DNA from: CAYVTZ01 sp964454685
Lineage (GTDB): Bacteria; Bacillota; Clostridia; Christensenellales; Christensenellaceae
NCBI GenBank assembly: GCA_964454685.1
Contig: CAYVTZ010000007.1
Location: forward strand, 44,048 to 108,047
Reading direction: 5' to 3'
DNA: 64,000 nt
In this document: piece after piece, positions 54,543 to 62,608 of the stretch
Position numbering within the stretch: position 1 is the first letter of the stretch
How the letters are laid out: every line of letters begins with the position of its first letter
Translations under genes and position numbers: made by a program
The notes under the pieces: generated by a model
The model's database searches: none
Told to the model about the DNA's origin: nothing
Seen by the model: only the letters and a program-made list of their open reading frames with translations

Positions 54543-54570
54543 ATTATACCTGATTTCACCAATTTGTCAA
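54543..54570 (-). promoter_or_regulatory. Strong promoter of ylxM-ffh-rpsP
   Basis: Consensus TTGACA (54565-54570) and consensus TATAAT (54543-54548) on the minus strand with a 16-base spacer. It is the best-matching promoter in the window. Confidence 0.85.
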
Positions 54571-54583
54571 GCTTTTTTACAAG

Positions 54584-54994
54584 CTACCACAATACGCGCA
54601 CCTGAAAACCGGTACCGCATTTGGGGCACTTTACTGTATTGGTTCCCTTTTTCACAGGCAGACGCAGCACCGTCTTACAATTTGGACACTTCCGATACCG
54701 TTTGGTGTGCCGATCCTGCCAACGTTTCTTTTGCAGCGCAAACGCATCTCGGAATACCTTCGAAAAGCGCATCCATGCGTCAAATTCCTTGCGGCGCTGC
54801 ACGATATTTTTAGAAAAAACGCGATAAAACGCAAAAATCAGCACCACCCATGATGCAATGCTAAGCAACCATGTGTTCACAAACATGTTCACAATCATCA
54901 GAATAAATCCAATGACAATCAATACCATGTACAGCTGATCCATTCCATATCTGCCCACCATGAAACGTATCATCTTCTCCCGAAATTTCTGCAT
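54584..54994 (-). CDS. Membrane protein with C-terminal zinc ribbon
   Basis: 136 residues: basic N-terminus, two adjacent hydrophobic helices (about 20-60), a basic helix (RRKEFDAWMRFSKVFRD) and a zinc ribbon CPNCKTVLRLPVKKG ... CPKCGTGFQVRVLW at the end. The helices would place the ribbon in the cytoplasm. Start ATG 54994 with GGGAG. Function unknown; similar short proteins occur widely in Clostridia. Confidence 0.75.
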   Translation of the reverse strand: MQKFREKMIRFMVGRYGMDQLYMVLIVIGFILMIVNMFVNTWLLSIASWVVLIFAFYRVFSKNIVQRRKEFDAWMRFSKVFRDAFALQKKRWQDRHTKRYRKCPNCKTVLRLPVKKGTNTVKCPKCGTGFQVRVLW

Positions 54995-55132
54995 ACTCTT
55001 CTCCCTACCTTTGCACACATGCAAACGCTGTTTTACATTGTACGATCCGCACATACAAAAAGTCTAGCGAAACTCGCACCTTGACAGTATAGCAGAAAAA
55101 TATGATGTTAGGATGAATAAATCGCAAAGTTT

Positions 55133-55666
55133 TTATATTTGTGTCTCACGTGCCGCACAAGCGCGATGCAGTTCGGTGTAGATCAGCCGTCCGTCCACGC
55201 GTTCCGACCGCATCAAGCTAATCTGATTCACCGCTTCATGAAACATCTCTGTTCTGGTATCGATGCGCTGTATACGCACCTTTCGCGCCAGTGTCAAATG
55301 CGGAAAAAAAGCCTGCTCCTGCATTCGGAAGCCCCGCCTGTTCAGGCTGGCATACAGTTGCTTTTGCACACGGTTTAGGTGATGATTCTGTTTCACGCCC
55401 AGCCACAGGATGTCGCCTTCTTCCCTGCAAAATCTTCCAATCCCGCTGACGGAAAGCGCAAACGGCTCAAATTCAACTTTTTCCAGCACCAGCTTTGCCT
55501 GCTCCACACCTTGCTGATCGGTTTCGCCAATGAACGCCAGCGTCAAGTGCATGATGTCGCGGCGCGAAAAAAGGCCTCCTTCACAAAACGGTCGCACGTT
55601 CGATTGGATGCCTTCCATGTAAGTCTTTAATTGTTCCGAGAGATTGATTGCAATAAAAATCCTCAT
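55133..55666 (-). CDS. thpR: RNA 2',3'-cyclic phosphodiesterase (LigT/ThpR family)
   Basis: 2H phosphoesterase with two HxTx motifs, MHLTLAFIGET and PHLTLARKVRI, in 177 residues. MRIFIAINLSEQLKTY at ATG 55666 follows GGAG; three further codons upstream are possible. Opens 2',3'-cyclic phosphates of RNA; physiological substrate unclear. Confidence 0.9.
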   Translation of the reverse strand: MRIFIAINLSEQLKTYMEGIQSNVRPFCEGGLFSRRDIMHLTLAFIGETDQQGVEQAKLVLEKVEFEPFALSVSGIGRFCREEGDILWLGVKQNHHLNRVQKQLYASLNRRGFRMQEQAFFPHLTLARKVRIQRIDTRTEMFHEAVNQISLMRSERVDGRLIYTELHRACAARETQI

Positions 55667-55714
55667 AATCTCCACCCCTTTTTATTACTATATACACAAA
55701 AGCAGTCCCTCAAA

Positions 55715-55742
55715 CAAAAAAAGCGCCAAAAGGCGCTTTCAT
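55715..55742 (-). terminator. Intrinsic terminator after pstS
   Basis: AAAGCGCC and GGCGCTTT on the minus strand pair across TTTT and run into seven Ts, 11 bases after the pstS stop. Confidence 0.9.
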
Positions 55743-55752
55743 TGTTCTTTTC

Positions 55753-56670
55753 TTACAGAATCGAGATCAGTTTGTTCTCTGCAACGATCGCCTGACCGTC
55801 AGCGCCCAACACGAAGTCGATGAATGCCTGTACTTCCGGTCTCAGCTCGCCCGCTGCCGTTGCCATGATGAAAGGTCTGGACAAGGAGTAGTCGCCCGCT
55901 TTGATCAGGTCTTCCTGCGGTGCAACGCCGTCTACGTTCAATGCAACCACCGTGTCATCCAGCGCTTCCAGCGAAACATATCCAATCGCATCCGGAGTGC
56001 TTGCAACCGCTGTTTTCACGGTGCCCGTCTCGGTCAATTCCTGTGCATATTTGCATTGATCCTGCACTTTGAGCAGTTCTTCAAATGCGCCGCGCGTACC
56101 GGAGGATGCCTCGCGTCCGATCACGACGATCGCCGCATCGTTACCGCCAAGATCCTTCCAGTTGCTGATTTCACCTGTGTAAACTTTGGTGAGGTCGTCC
56201 TTCGAGATGTCCTTCACCGGATTCGCCGGATTCACGATCACTGCAATGCCGTCGATTGCCATGATGTTCGGGGTCAGTGTTGCTTCCTCTTCCTTCAATT
56301 CTCTGGAAATGTTGCCGATGTCAGATTTTCCGCTCTGTGCATCCTGCGCTCCCACAGAAGACCCGCCCAGTTGCACGTCCACCGAAACGCCGGGGTTTGC
56401 AATCATGAATGCCTCTGCCAGCGCGTTGGAGATCGTCTCCATCGAGGTAGATCCGGACATGGTCACCTTGCCCGTCAGTTCAGATGCCGGCGCATCAGAT
56501 GCAGGCGCTTCACTTGCCGGTGCTTCAGATGCAGGTGCTTCGCTTGCCGGCGCTTCGGATACAGGCGCTTCACTTACCGGTGCCTCACTCGGCGCTGCCG
56601 ATGCGGAACACGCGGTAAACACCATTGACGCGCAGATCAATACTGCAATCACTACTAAGATTTTTTTCAT
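55753..56670 (-). CDS. pstS: Phosphate-binding lipoprotein PstS, standing alone
   Basis: Periplasmic-type binding protein of the phosphate ABC importer. ATG 56670 (GGAGG upstream) starts a lipoprotein signal with lipobox VFTACSA, cysteine near residue 21. A low-complexity linker of about nine SEAPA/SEAPV units (residues 27-65) tethers the domain. The ligand-binding core has SGSTSMETISNALAEAF, QLGGSSVGAQDAQSGKSDIG, IVVIGREASSGTRGAFEELL and AIGYVSLEAL. 305 residues. No pstCAB genes follow; a terminator does. Confidence 0.95.
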   Translation of the reverse strand: MKKILVVIAVLICASMVFTACSASAAPSEAPVSEAPVSEAPASEAPASEAPASEAPASDAPASELTGKVTMSGSTSMETISNALAEAFMIANPGVSVDVQLGGSSVGAQDAQSGKSDIGNISRELKEEEATLTPNIMAIDGIAVIVNPANPVKDISKDDLTKVYTGEISNWKDLGGNDAAIVVIGREASSGTRGAFEELLKVQDQCKYAQELTETGTVKTAVASTPDAIGYVSLEALDDTVVALNVDGVAPQEDLIKAGDYSLSRPFIMATAAGELRPEVQAFIDFVLGADGQAIVAENKLISIL

Positions 56671-56726
56671 ACTGTTTGTCCTCCATATATAAATTTTAAT
56701 TTGTATGACTCTTTCGTACAAAAAGG

Positions 56727-56779
56727 AGTATAGATCACGCGCGTAAAGGCACGATGATGTTTATGTAAAAACTATGTAA
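56727..56779 (-). promoter_or_regulatory. pstS promoter with PHO-box-like direct repeats
   Basis: On the minus strand two TTACAT hexamers lie 11 bases apart (56763-56779), the spacing of PhoP/PhoB binding repeats, followed about 30 bases later by a TATACT -10 (56727-56732) with a poor -35. Activator-dependent promoters look like this. The gene downstream is pstS, a classic Pho-regulon member. Confidence 0.55.
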
Positions 56780-57309
56780 GGTTTCCAATCTTCCATTAAA
56801 AAGTGTTTGATGCCGCCTCTTCGACCGTTCTCCCACACATGATCCCGCCAGAAAACAAGACGTATACGCAAAAAGCGTAACACCGGATCGATTCACGTAT
56901 GAAACGTGTAACATGCAATCGAATTGTGATGGGTTTCACCAATTTTTTGCTTCTGCTGTGGTGCCGGGGCAGTTCCTTCATTCTTTCATGACAAATTTGG
57001 CACAGGCTGAATGTATCGTATATAAAATGGAATCGTAAGCAGGTAAAGCAGGAAGGTTATCGTGGTCAAATCAACCGATTTCACTGAAAAAAAAACCGAC
57101 TTGGAAGCGCATGCGCGTTAATCAATCTAAGGTGCCGGTAGCACTCAAAAAAGGCACGATCCAATCAACCGATACAGCCCATGAAATTCATCGATAATGG
57201 CAAGCGGCAGGTGGAAGAAGTCAAGTGCCAACCCTTGCGGCTTGGTCAATTCAGTCAAGATGGTAGGGTTTCGCCAACGCCGCTCCCGCGCACGCTTGAT
57301 GCCGCCTGC

Positions 57310-57592
57310 GTTAAAATGGATTTGAGTCTTGATCACGTCTTGCCGGATGGCAAAAAAAAATAGCCTTGACCCCAACGGAATGCGAGAACTGCTTCTGTTC
57401 TTTTACAAAAACCCGCATCAGGCGTTTTCCAGAGGCGCACTGCTGGAACTGGTTTGGGGCATGGACTATATCGGCAGCAGGTCGTGCGATCGATACGCAC
57501 ATCAAAAGCTCACACACCATTAGTACCGCATCGAAACCGTTTGGGGACATGGCTACATAATTCGAGTGCTATGGTTTTGCGCCGTTTCAAGT
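57310..57592 (+). pseudogene. Decayed OmpR/PhoB-family response regulator
   Basis: Fragments of one regulator lie in different frames. MDLSLDHVLPDG (about 57316-57351) resembles the receiver phosphorylation strand. After a poly-A tract come LTPTE (57364), then in another frame RELLLFFYKNPHQAFSRGALLELVWGMDYIG split at 57380-57475, then DTHIK in a third, and YRIETVWGHGYIIRV (57530-57575). Together these are the winged-helix domain of PhoB-type regulators, with at least three frameshifts and a large internal loss. The region 56780-57309 shows no recognisable gene; it may hold more of the wreck. Confidence 0.8.
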
Positions 57593-57626
57593 CAAATGCT
57601 CTCACATCCGGCGCAATCCCCTCACA

Positions 57627-59021
57627 TCATTTTGATAAAAAAATCAACTGCTGCTTATTCACATCGCCGGAGCCAAGGCTCAAAACCACGTCTCCCGCCT
57701 TCCAGTTTTTGTGCAAATAATCTTTGATTCCCGCAAAAGTCGGAATATACATGCAGTTGCCGGAATTCTTGTTGATGGCGGCAACCACGTCGCGCGCGTG
57801 GATTCCGAACGTTTCCGTGTCCCTGCCCTGGTAGATGTCCGGCATCAAAACCTCGTCCGCGTTAAAAAATGCCGTCGCATACTTATCCTTAAGCGTGCTT
57901 GCGCGTGTATAGGAATTGCACTGAAACACCACCCAAAGCTTGTTGTGCGGAACCAGCTGCGCCGCCTCCAGGCATGCCATGATCTCGCTGGGATGATGCG
58001 CGTAATCATGGTAAAGCTTTACGCCGTCCACCTCGCCAATCAGTTCAAAACGTCGCCCCGCCAGCTTGTAGTCCAGCAACGCCCTCTGTGCCAGTTCAAC
58101 TTCCACGCCAAACACCTCGTTGGCAAACGCGGTTGCCGCAAGCGCGTTGCGCAGGTTGTGCAACCCCGGTACATTCAGTTTCAATCGGCCCAGGTTTTCT
58201 CCGCGGCAAATCACGTCTCCGCTACCGCAGCCAAGCTCGTCAAAGCTGCAATCTTCCAAATACCAGTCGCTCTGTCCGGGCTGGTTGTATGTCACCAGCC
58301 GCGCTTTAGAATACGCTGCCAGCTTCATCGCCAGTTCATCCGAGGCATTCAGCAATAAAATCCCCTGTTCATCATCCATTTTCTGGACGAATTCTACAAA
58401 TGTATTGAAAATATCGTCGATATCTCGATAACAGTCCAAATGATCGTCGTCAATGTTATTGACCAGTATCTGCGTCGGGTGAAGCGTCAAAAAGCTGCGT
58501 ACAAACTCGCAAGCCTCCGTGATAAAGGTATCGTTGCTGCCCAGCTTCACGCCGCCTTCCAGGAAGTCCACCATACCGCCCACATGCACGGTGCAGTCCT
58601 CCTCCGAGCGCTGCATCACCAGCGCCAGCATCGAAGTGATTGTGGTTTTCCCATGGCATCCGGAAATGCAGGCAACCTTTTGATACTGGCTGGACATCAA
58701 GCCCAGTAAGCGCGAACGCTCTATCATCGGAATCTCGTGCGATGCCGCGTAAGCGTATTCCGGGTTATATGGCTTGATTGCAGCCGAATACACCACCAAA
58801 TCCGCTCCGTGTACGTTCTGCTCGTCGTGATTCAGCTCAAGTGGAATACCGCGCTTCTCCAGTTGCTGCGTAAATGCGGATTCACGCATGTCCGATCCCG
58901 TCACTTGAAAACCCTTTGCATGTAAAATCTGCGCCAGGCCACTCATCGAGCAGCCGCCAATGCCAATAAAATGCACGCGCTTGCCTTTAAAATCACGAAT
59001 TTCTATGTTATTGATGCTCAT
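57627..59021 (-). CDS. murC: UDP-N-acetylmuramate--L-alanine ligase
   Basis: Adds the first stem-peptide residue of peptidoglycan. 464 residues: VHFIGIGGCSMSGLAQIL, P-loop ISGCHGKTTITSML (Cys in place of the usual Thr of GTHGKTT), EACEFVRSFL, LVNNIDDDHLDCYRD and YHDYAHHPSEIMACL. ATG 59021 with AGGAG. Single gene behind its own promoter. Confidence 0.96.
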   Translation of the reverse strand: MSINNIEIRDFKGKRVHFIGIGGCSMSGLAQILHAKGFQVTGSDMRESAFTQQLEKRGIPLELNHDEQNVHGADLVVYSAAIKPYNPEYAYAASHEIPMIERSRLLGLMSSQYQKVACISGCHGKTTITSMLALVMQRSEEDCTVHVGGMVDFLEGGVKLGSNDTFITEACEFVRSFLTLHPTQILVNNIDDDHLDCYRDIDDIFNTFVEFVQKMDDEQGILLLNASDELAMKLAAYSKARLVTYNQPGQSDWYLEDCSFDELGCGSGDVICRGENLGRLKLNVPGLHNLRNALAATAFANEVFGVEVELAQRALLDYKLAGRRFELIGEVDGVKLYHDYAHHPSEIMACLEAAQLVPHNKLWVVFQCNSYTRASTLKDKYATAFFNADEVLMPDIYQGRDTETFGIHARDVVAAINKNSGNCMYIPTFAGIKDYLHKNWKAGDVVLSLGSGDVNKQQLIFLSK

Positions 59022-59077
59022 TCCAAACTCCTAATCAGTGTGTGCGCCAACCATGTTACAATGGCGCGGTCTTTTAA

Positions 59078-59106
59078 ATTATACTAAAAAACACCTCATC
59101 CCGCAA
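59078..59106 (-). promoter_or_regulatory. Promoter of murC
   Basis: TTGCGG (59101-59106) and TATAAT (59078-59083) on the minus strand with a 17-base spacer. The leader contains a hairpin GCGCCA ... TGGCGC (about 59044-59068) just before the ribosome binding site. Confidence 0.6.
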
Positions 59107-59161
59107 GGTAAGATTTTACATTTACTATATATGTCACACATTAACGGCAATATCGTTTGAC

Positions 59162-59173
59162 AATGTATACATT
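59162..59173. promoter_or_regulatory. Palindrome AATGTATACATT, candidate operator
   Basis: A perfect 12-base palindrome 14 bases upstream of the -35 of the gene at 59277, in the divergent space shared with murC. Its form suits a dimeric repressor or activator. Confidence 0.35.
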
Positions 59174-59187
59174 CACGTTTTGTTCAC

Positions 59188-59216
59188 TTGAAACCGACAC
59201 ACACATGCGCTATAAT
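59188..59216 (+). promoter_or_regulatory. Promoter of the Pro/Thr-rich membrane protein gene
   Basis: TTGAAA (59188-59193) and consensus TATAAT (59211-59216) with a 17-base spacer, about 55 bases before the start codon. Confidence 0.75.
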
Positions 59217-59276
59217 ATTATGGATTGTTTTTTACATGTGCCCGCACGGGCTGGTTTATGATACAGGAGGATAACC

Positions 59277-60566
59277 TTGAAAAAAGTTGGATTGATCTTA
59301 TTTGTGATTCTGATGCTTACGCCTTGTATTGCGCTTGCGCAGGATGTCACATTAAACGAGTATGGCTTGTCCGCTTCCATTCCGGAAGGAGACTCCGTCT
59401 ATTTTTATACCAAAGACAGCTCCAATCTGTTTGAAGACCTGTCCGAAAAGATCGCAAAACGTCAAGATAACCTGATTTTTGCGGTCTATTCGTATGACGA
59501 GAATGGCAAACTCAGCTATTACGTTGAGGCAACCGCGAAGCCGTTGCAGCCCATACTCTTAGCAGTGCCTTCCGCCACGCCAAGCGATGCACAAGCGTCC
59601 GCGGAACCAGGCGAGTCGGCGCAGCCCACTGCCGCTCCCGACGCGCAAGCATCTGCAGGCACAGCCTCAGTACAGCCGGACGCACAGCCTACCGCACCAA
59701 TTTTCGATACACCGAAAGAATCTACAACGATTGCCAACATGTCTCCGGAGCAGCTTGCCGCCGTAGATGCGGAAATCACTGCCTCACTGCAACAGGTCTT
59801 TCAGCTCGGTCAGTCCTCCATCGGTGCCTTCCAAAACAAACCGGCTCGTATCTATAACGGCACTTCGCCGGAAGCAGAAGGCTATGTGATGCAGTCATAC
59901 TCTGTTGTGCAGGATCAGAACTTGATTACAATCATCACGCTCGCAACCGCGGAAGCACAGGCACAGCTCGATACAACCATCACAGGCTTGCAATTTGCAA
60001 CAGCAGAGCTCACCAGCATCCCCATGGAGGCGCCTACGCCGGAGCCGACGCCGGAACCGACTCCTGAGCCAACGCCGGAGCCGACACCCGAGCCGACTCC
60101 CGTACCAACGCCAACACCCACGCCGGAGCCAACCGGTGTCGCGGCATTCACCGGCAGTCTTACGGCGTTGTTTAACGGTCCCAATGCCCCCATCGCCTAT
60201 TTGATTCTATGTGCCATTGTTGCGATCATCATTATTTTGATCGTGTTGCTGGCTACATCCAAGCGCAGGAAGCAACGCAATCGCTCCGCCGCGCCAATCG
60301 ATTACGACGATTCCGCCTATTATGACGAATACGATGAAGATACCAGCGATCCTTACTACGAACCCTACCCGCCGGAGGAGGAATATCAGGCACCCATTGC
60401 GCCGGCTGCGCCTTCCCGCCGACGCAGCACTCCCGTACAGCCACAGCAGAAGTCGCAGCCGGTGCCGCAGCAGCAGCGCACAGCACAGCGTCAGGCACCA
60501 CAGGAAGCGGATCCTTACGCGCCGCGCGTCGGCTCACGGGTGCAGCGCAACAAACGTAAAAAGTAG
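59277..60566 (+). CDS. Exported single-pass protein with PTPEP linker and charged cytoplasmic tail
   Basis: 429 residues, TTG start at 59277 with AGGAGG. Residues 1-22 are a signal peptide (ending ALAQD). Two beta-rich segments (about 23-90 and 150-245) flank an Ala/Ser/Pro/Gln-rich spacer; a PTPEP repeat tract (about 253-285, encoded by 12-base repeats near 60030-60130) leads to a membrane helix (about 303-328). The cytoplasmic tail is acidic and tyrosine-rich, then Pro/Gln/Arg-rich, ending RNKRKK. The layout suggests a wall-spanning anchor or sensor. I recognise no family. Proline runs may need EF-P. Confidence 0.75.
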   Translation: MKKVGLILFVILMLTPCIALAQDVTLNEYGLSASIPEGDSVYFYTKDSSNLFEDLSEKIAKRQDNLIFAVYSYDENGKLSYYVEATAKPLQPILLAVPSATPSDAQASAEPGESAQPTAAPDAQASAGTASVQPDAQPTAPIFDTPKESTTIANMSPEQLAAVDAEITASLQQVFQLGQSSIGAFQNKPARIYNGTSPEAEGYVMQSYSVVQDQNLITIITLATAEAQAQLDTTITGLQFATAELTSIPMEAPTPEPTPEPTPEPTPEPTPEPTPVPTPTPTPEPTGVAAFTGSLTALFNGPNAPIAYLILCAIVAIIIILIVLLATSKRRKQRNRSAAPIDYDDSAYYDEYDEDTSDPYYEPYPPEEEYQAPIAPAAPSRRRSTPVQPQQKSQPVPQQQRTAQRQAPQEADPYAPRVGSRVQRNKRKK

Positions 60567-60568
60567 TC

Positions 60569-60600
60569 AAAAAAAACAGGCACACCGCCTGTTTTTTTTA
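60569..60600 (+). terminator. Bidirectional terminator
   Basis: AAAAACAGGC and GCCTGTTTTT pair across ACACC with A- and T-runs on both sides, between two convergent genes (59277 plus, DUF3788 minus). Confidence 0.9.
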
Positions 60601-60602
60601 TA

Positions 60603-61028
60603 TCACGATTTCCTGGTTCGCAGTTCAATCAACTGCAACGCCTGCTGCATGATGTCGTTTGACTCAATCCGAATCATCAACCATCGACCTCCGCATGCAA
60701 ATCTGGTGCGCTCGTACAGTTCTTGAATTGTCCGGTCCAGCGCGGGCAGCAGCAGCTCGCATTCGATCTGCTCCTTATTCCCAATCACCACCAGGCAAAA
60801 AAATGCTCCCTGTTCGGGATAAAGCACACAAAGGGATTTCCCGCCCTTTTTATACTTCACATTCCATCCCGGCGCCGCCGCGCACTTGCTGTATTCCACC
60901 TTGGGTGCCACGCCGTATCTCTCTTCTACACTCCCGCAAAGCGCATCCCACGCGGGATTCTGCACAAACGCGCTAATCTCCCTCATGTTCGGCTGTTGAT
61001 CGGGCTTTGCCACTTCACACCAATTCAT
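60603..61028 (-). CDS. DUF3788 family protein
   Basis: 141 residues matching DUF3788: MNWCEVAKPDQQPNMREI, WNVKYKKGGKSLCVLYPEQG, FFCLVVIGNKEQIECELLLP and GGRWLMIRIES. Family members are small cytoplasmic proteins of unknown function. ATG 61028 with GGAGG; a few codons more are open upstream. Confidence 0.85.
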   Translation of the reverse strand: MNWCEVAKPDQQPNMREISAFVQNPAWDALCGSVEERYGVAPKVEYSKCAAAPGWNVKYKKGGKSLCVLYPEQGAFFCLVVIGNKEQIECELLLPALDRTIQELYERTRFACGGRWLMIRIESNDIMQQALQLIELRTRKS

Positions 61029-61121
61029 CTGTCCATTCCTCCGCTGTAACATATATTATGTTCGTTTCGGGTTCAATCGTATCACATCTGCGTGACAACA
61101 GCATGTCATATTATCAATGTT

Positions 61122-61709
61122 TTATCCCTGAATATAGTGTCTCACCCGGAACTCCGCGCCAATCTTCTGCGCAATTTTGCGGCACGCTTCAATGTCCTCT
61201 GCACTGATCACATCCACCACAGAAAGCACCACACGAATGCCCTCCTTCACGCATGCCCGCGCAAATTCCAGCATGTGGTCATATCCCTGCTCACCATATT
61301 CGCTGTGCACCACGCGCTCGTATTTTTGCGCCGTCGCTTCATTTAGGCTGATGGAGACCACATCCACCAACCCGCGCAGCTCCTGCGCCACATTTCGTCC
61401 GTGTATCGCGTTGGCATGCCCGTTGGTGTTCAGTCGCACCTTGCCGCCATAGCTTTTCACAAACTGCGCAATTTCTTTTAGCTCATCCAATTTGATGGTA
61501 GGCTCGCCAAACCCGCAGAATACAACGTTACGCTGCTCCGCGCCCAGCAATTCAATCACCTGCTGTGCCGTCGGCTCCTGTTCCATCCACAAATGGTATC
61601 CCGATACCCCGTCACCCTTTCTGCGCACACAAAATGTGCAATCATTGGTGCACCGATTGGTCAAATTGATGTAAATGTCCTCACCGATTCGATATGTATA
61701 AGTATCCAA
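61122..61709 (-). CDS. TatD-linked radical SAM protein
   Basis: 195 residues with the radical SAM cluster motif NRCTNDCTFCVRR, VVFCGFGEPTIKL and RLNTNGHANAI. This small radical SAM family is known for sitting beside tatD, which is the next gene here. Substrate unknown. TTG start at 61709 with GGAGG about eight bases upstream. Confidence 0.88.
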   Translation of the reverse strand: MDTYTYRIGEDIYINLTNRCTNDCTFCVRRKGDGVSGYHLWMEQEPTAQQVIELLGAEQRNVVFCGFGEPTIKLDELKEIAQFVKSYGGKVRLNTNGHANAIHGRNVAQELRGLVDVVSISLNEATAQKYERVVHSEYGEQGYDHMLEFARACVKEGIRVVLSVVDVISAEDIEACRKIAQKIGAEFRVRHYIQG

Positions 61710-61829
61710 GTACTATGCCTCCGCTTCCTTCCATCTCTACGAATAGATTTCGATGCTTCCGCCTCGCCATCCATCTGCGCCGGTGCACACCGTGCGCGCC
61801 TCTGCGCGAACATGCGGTATTTTTATGCA

Positions 61830-62603
61830 CTATTTTGTCTGTGCGATCCCAAAGAACGCCGCCGCATTCTCGCTGGTACACCGCGCCACTTCCTCCACAT
61901 CAACGCCACGAATCAGCGCAATGCGCTCTGCCACCAAACGAACATACTGCGGTTCGTTTCGCTTGCCGCGATGCGGCACCGGTGTCATATACGGGCAATC
62001 CGTCTCGATCAGCATACGCTCCAACGGCACCACGCGGCAGCTTTCCACCGCTTTTTTCGCATTTTGAAAGGTCAGCGCACCACCAAACGCAATCACGTGC
62101 CCCATCGCCAGCATTTGCTCCGCCGTCTGCGGACTGCCGGAAAAGCAGTGAATGTTACAATGCACCTTCGGAAAGTTGCGCAGCATCGCCAGCACATCCG
62201 CCGTCGCCTCTCGGCTGTGAATCACCACCGGCAGGTCAAGCTCCACCGCCATCTGCATCTGTTGCTCAAACACGCGCCGCTGACAGTCGCGCGGCGAAAA
62301 ATCATAATGATAATCCAAGCCGATTTCGCCCACCGCCACCACCTTACGCTGCTGCGTCAGTGCGCACAGCGCGTCTTTGGTCTGCGCGTCATATGTACTC
62401 GCCTCATGCGGATGAATGCCCGCCATTGCATATACCGTCGCGTGCTCCCGTGCCAACGCCGCTGCACGAACGCTGCTGTCTAGGTCAAACGCAGCTTCCA
62501 CAATCCACGCAATTTCCTGCTCGTGCAGTTGTGCGATCAATGCACTGCGGTCTTCGTCAAACCGATCATCCAGCAAATGTGTATGCGAATCCACAAACAT
62601 CAT
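61830..62603 (-). CDS. tatD: TatD family metal-dependent deoxyribonuclease
   Basis: TIM-barrel hydrolase: FVDSHTHLLDDRFDED, AVGEIGLDYHYDFSP, PVVIHSREATADVLAML, NIHCFSGSPQTAEQML and ETDCPYMTPVPHRGKRNEP. About 257 residues from ATG 62603; a GTG at 62612 overlapping the metG stop is an equal alternative. It follows metG, a widely conserved pair. Confidence 0.94.
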   Translation of the reverse strand: MMFVDSHTHLLDDRFDEDRSALIAQLHEQEIAWIVEAAFDLDSSVRAAALAREHATVYAMAGIHPHEASTYDAQTKDALCALTQQRKVVAVGEIGLDYHYDFSPRDCQRRVFEQQMQMAVELDLPVVIHSREATADVLAMLRNFPKVHCNIHCFSGSPQTAEQMLAMGHVIAFGGALTFQNAKKAVESCRVVPLERMLIETDCPYMTPVPHRGKRNEPQYVRLVAERIALIRGVDVEEVARCTSENAAAFFGIAQTK

Positions 62604-62608
62604 GCCGT

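Noticed and set aside
54461..54570. SRP RNA or a tRNA gene next to ffh
   Set aside because: The stems are real but the GGAAGGAAGC-type SRP tetraloop region and the tRNA T-loop are missing, and the region lies between a promoter and the ylxM ribosome binding site.
56460..56600. Tandem repeats in the pstS region
   Set aside because: They encode the SEAPA linker of the lipoprotein and keep frame; no mobile or regulatory repeat is implied.
56796..56981. Minus-strand 61-codon open frame upstream of pstS
   Set aside because: No ribosome binding site or family features; it lies in the decayed intergenic region.
60030..60130. Tandem DNA repeats resembling an array
   Set aside because: The 12-base units are in frame and encode the PTPEP linker of the exported protein; there are no spacers, so it is not a CRISPR array.
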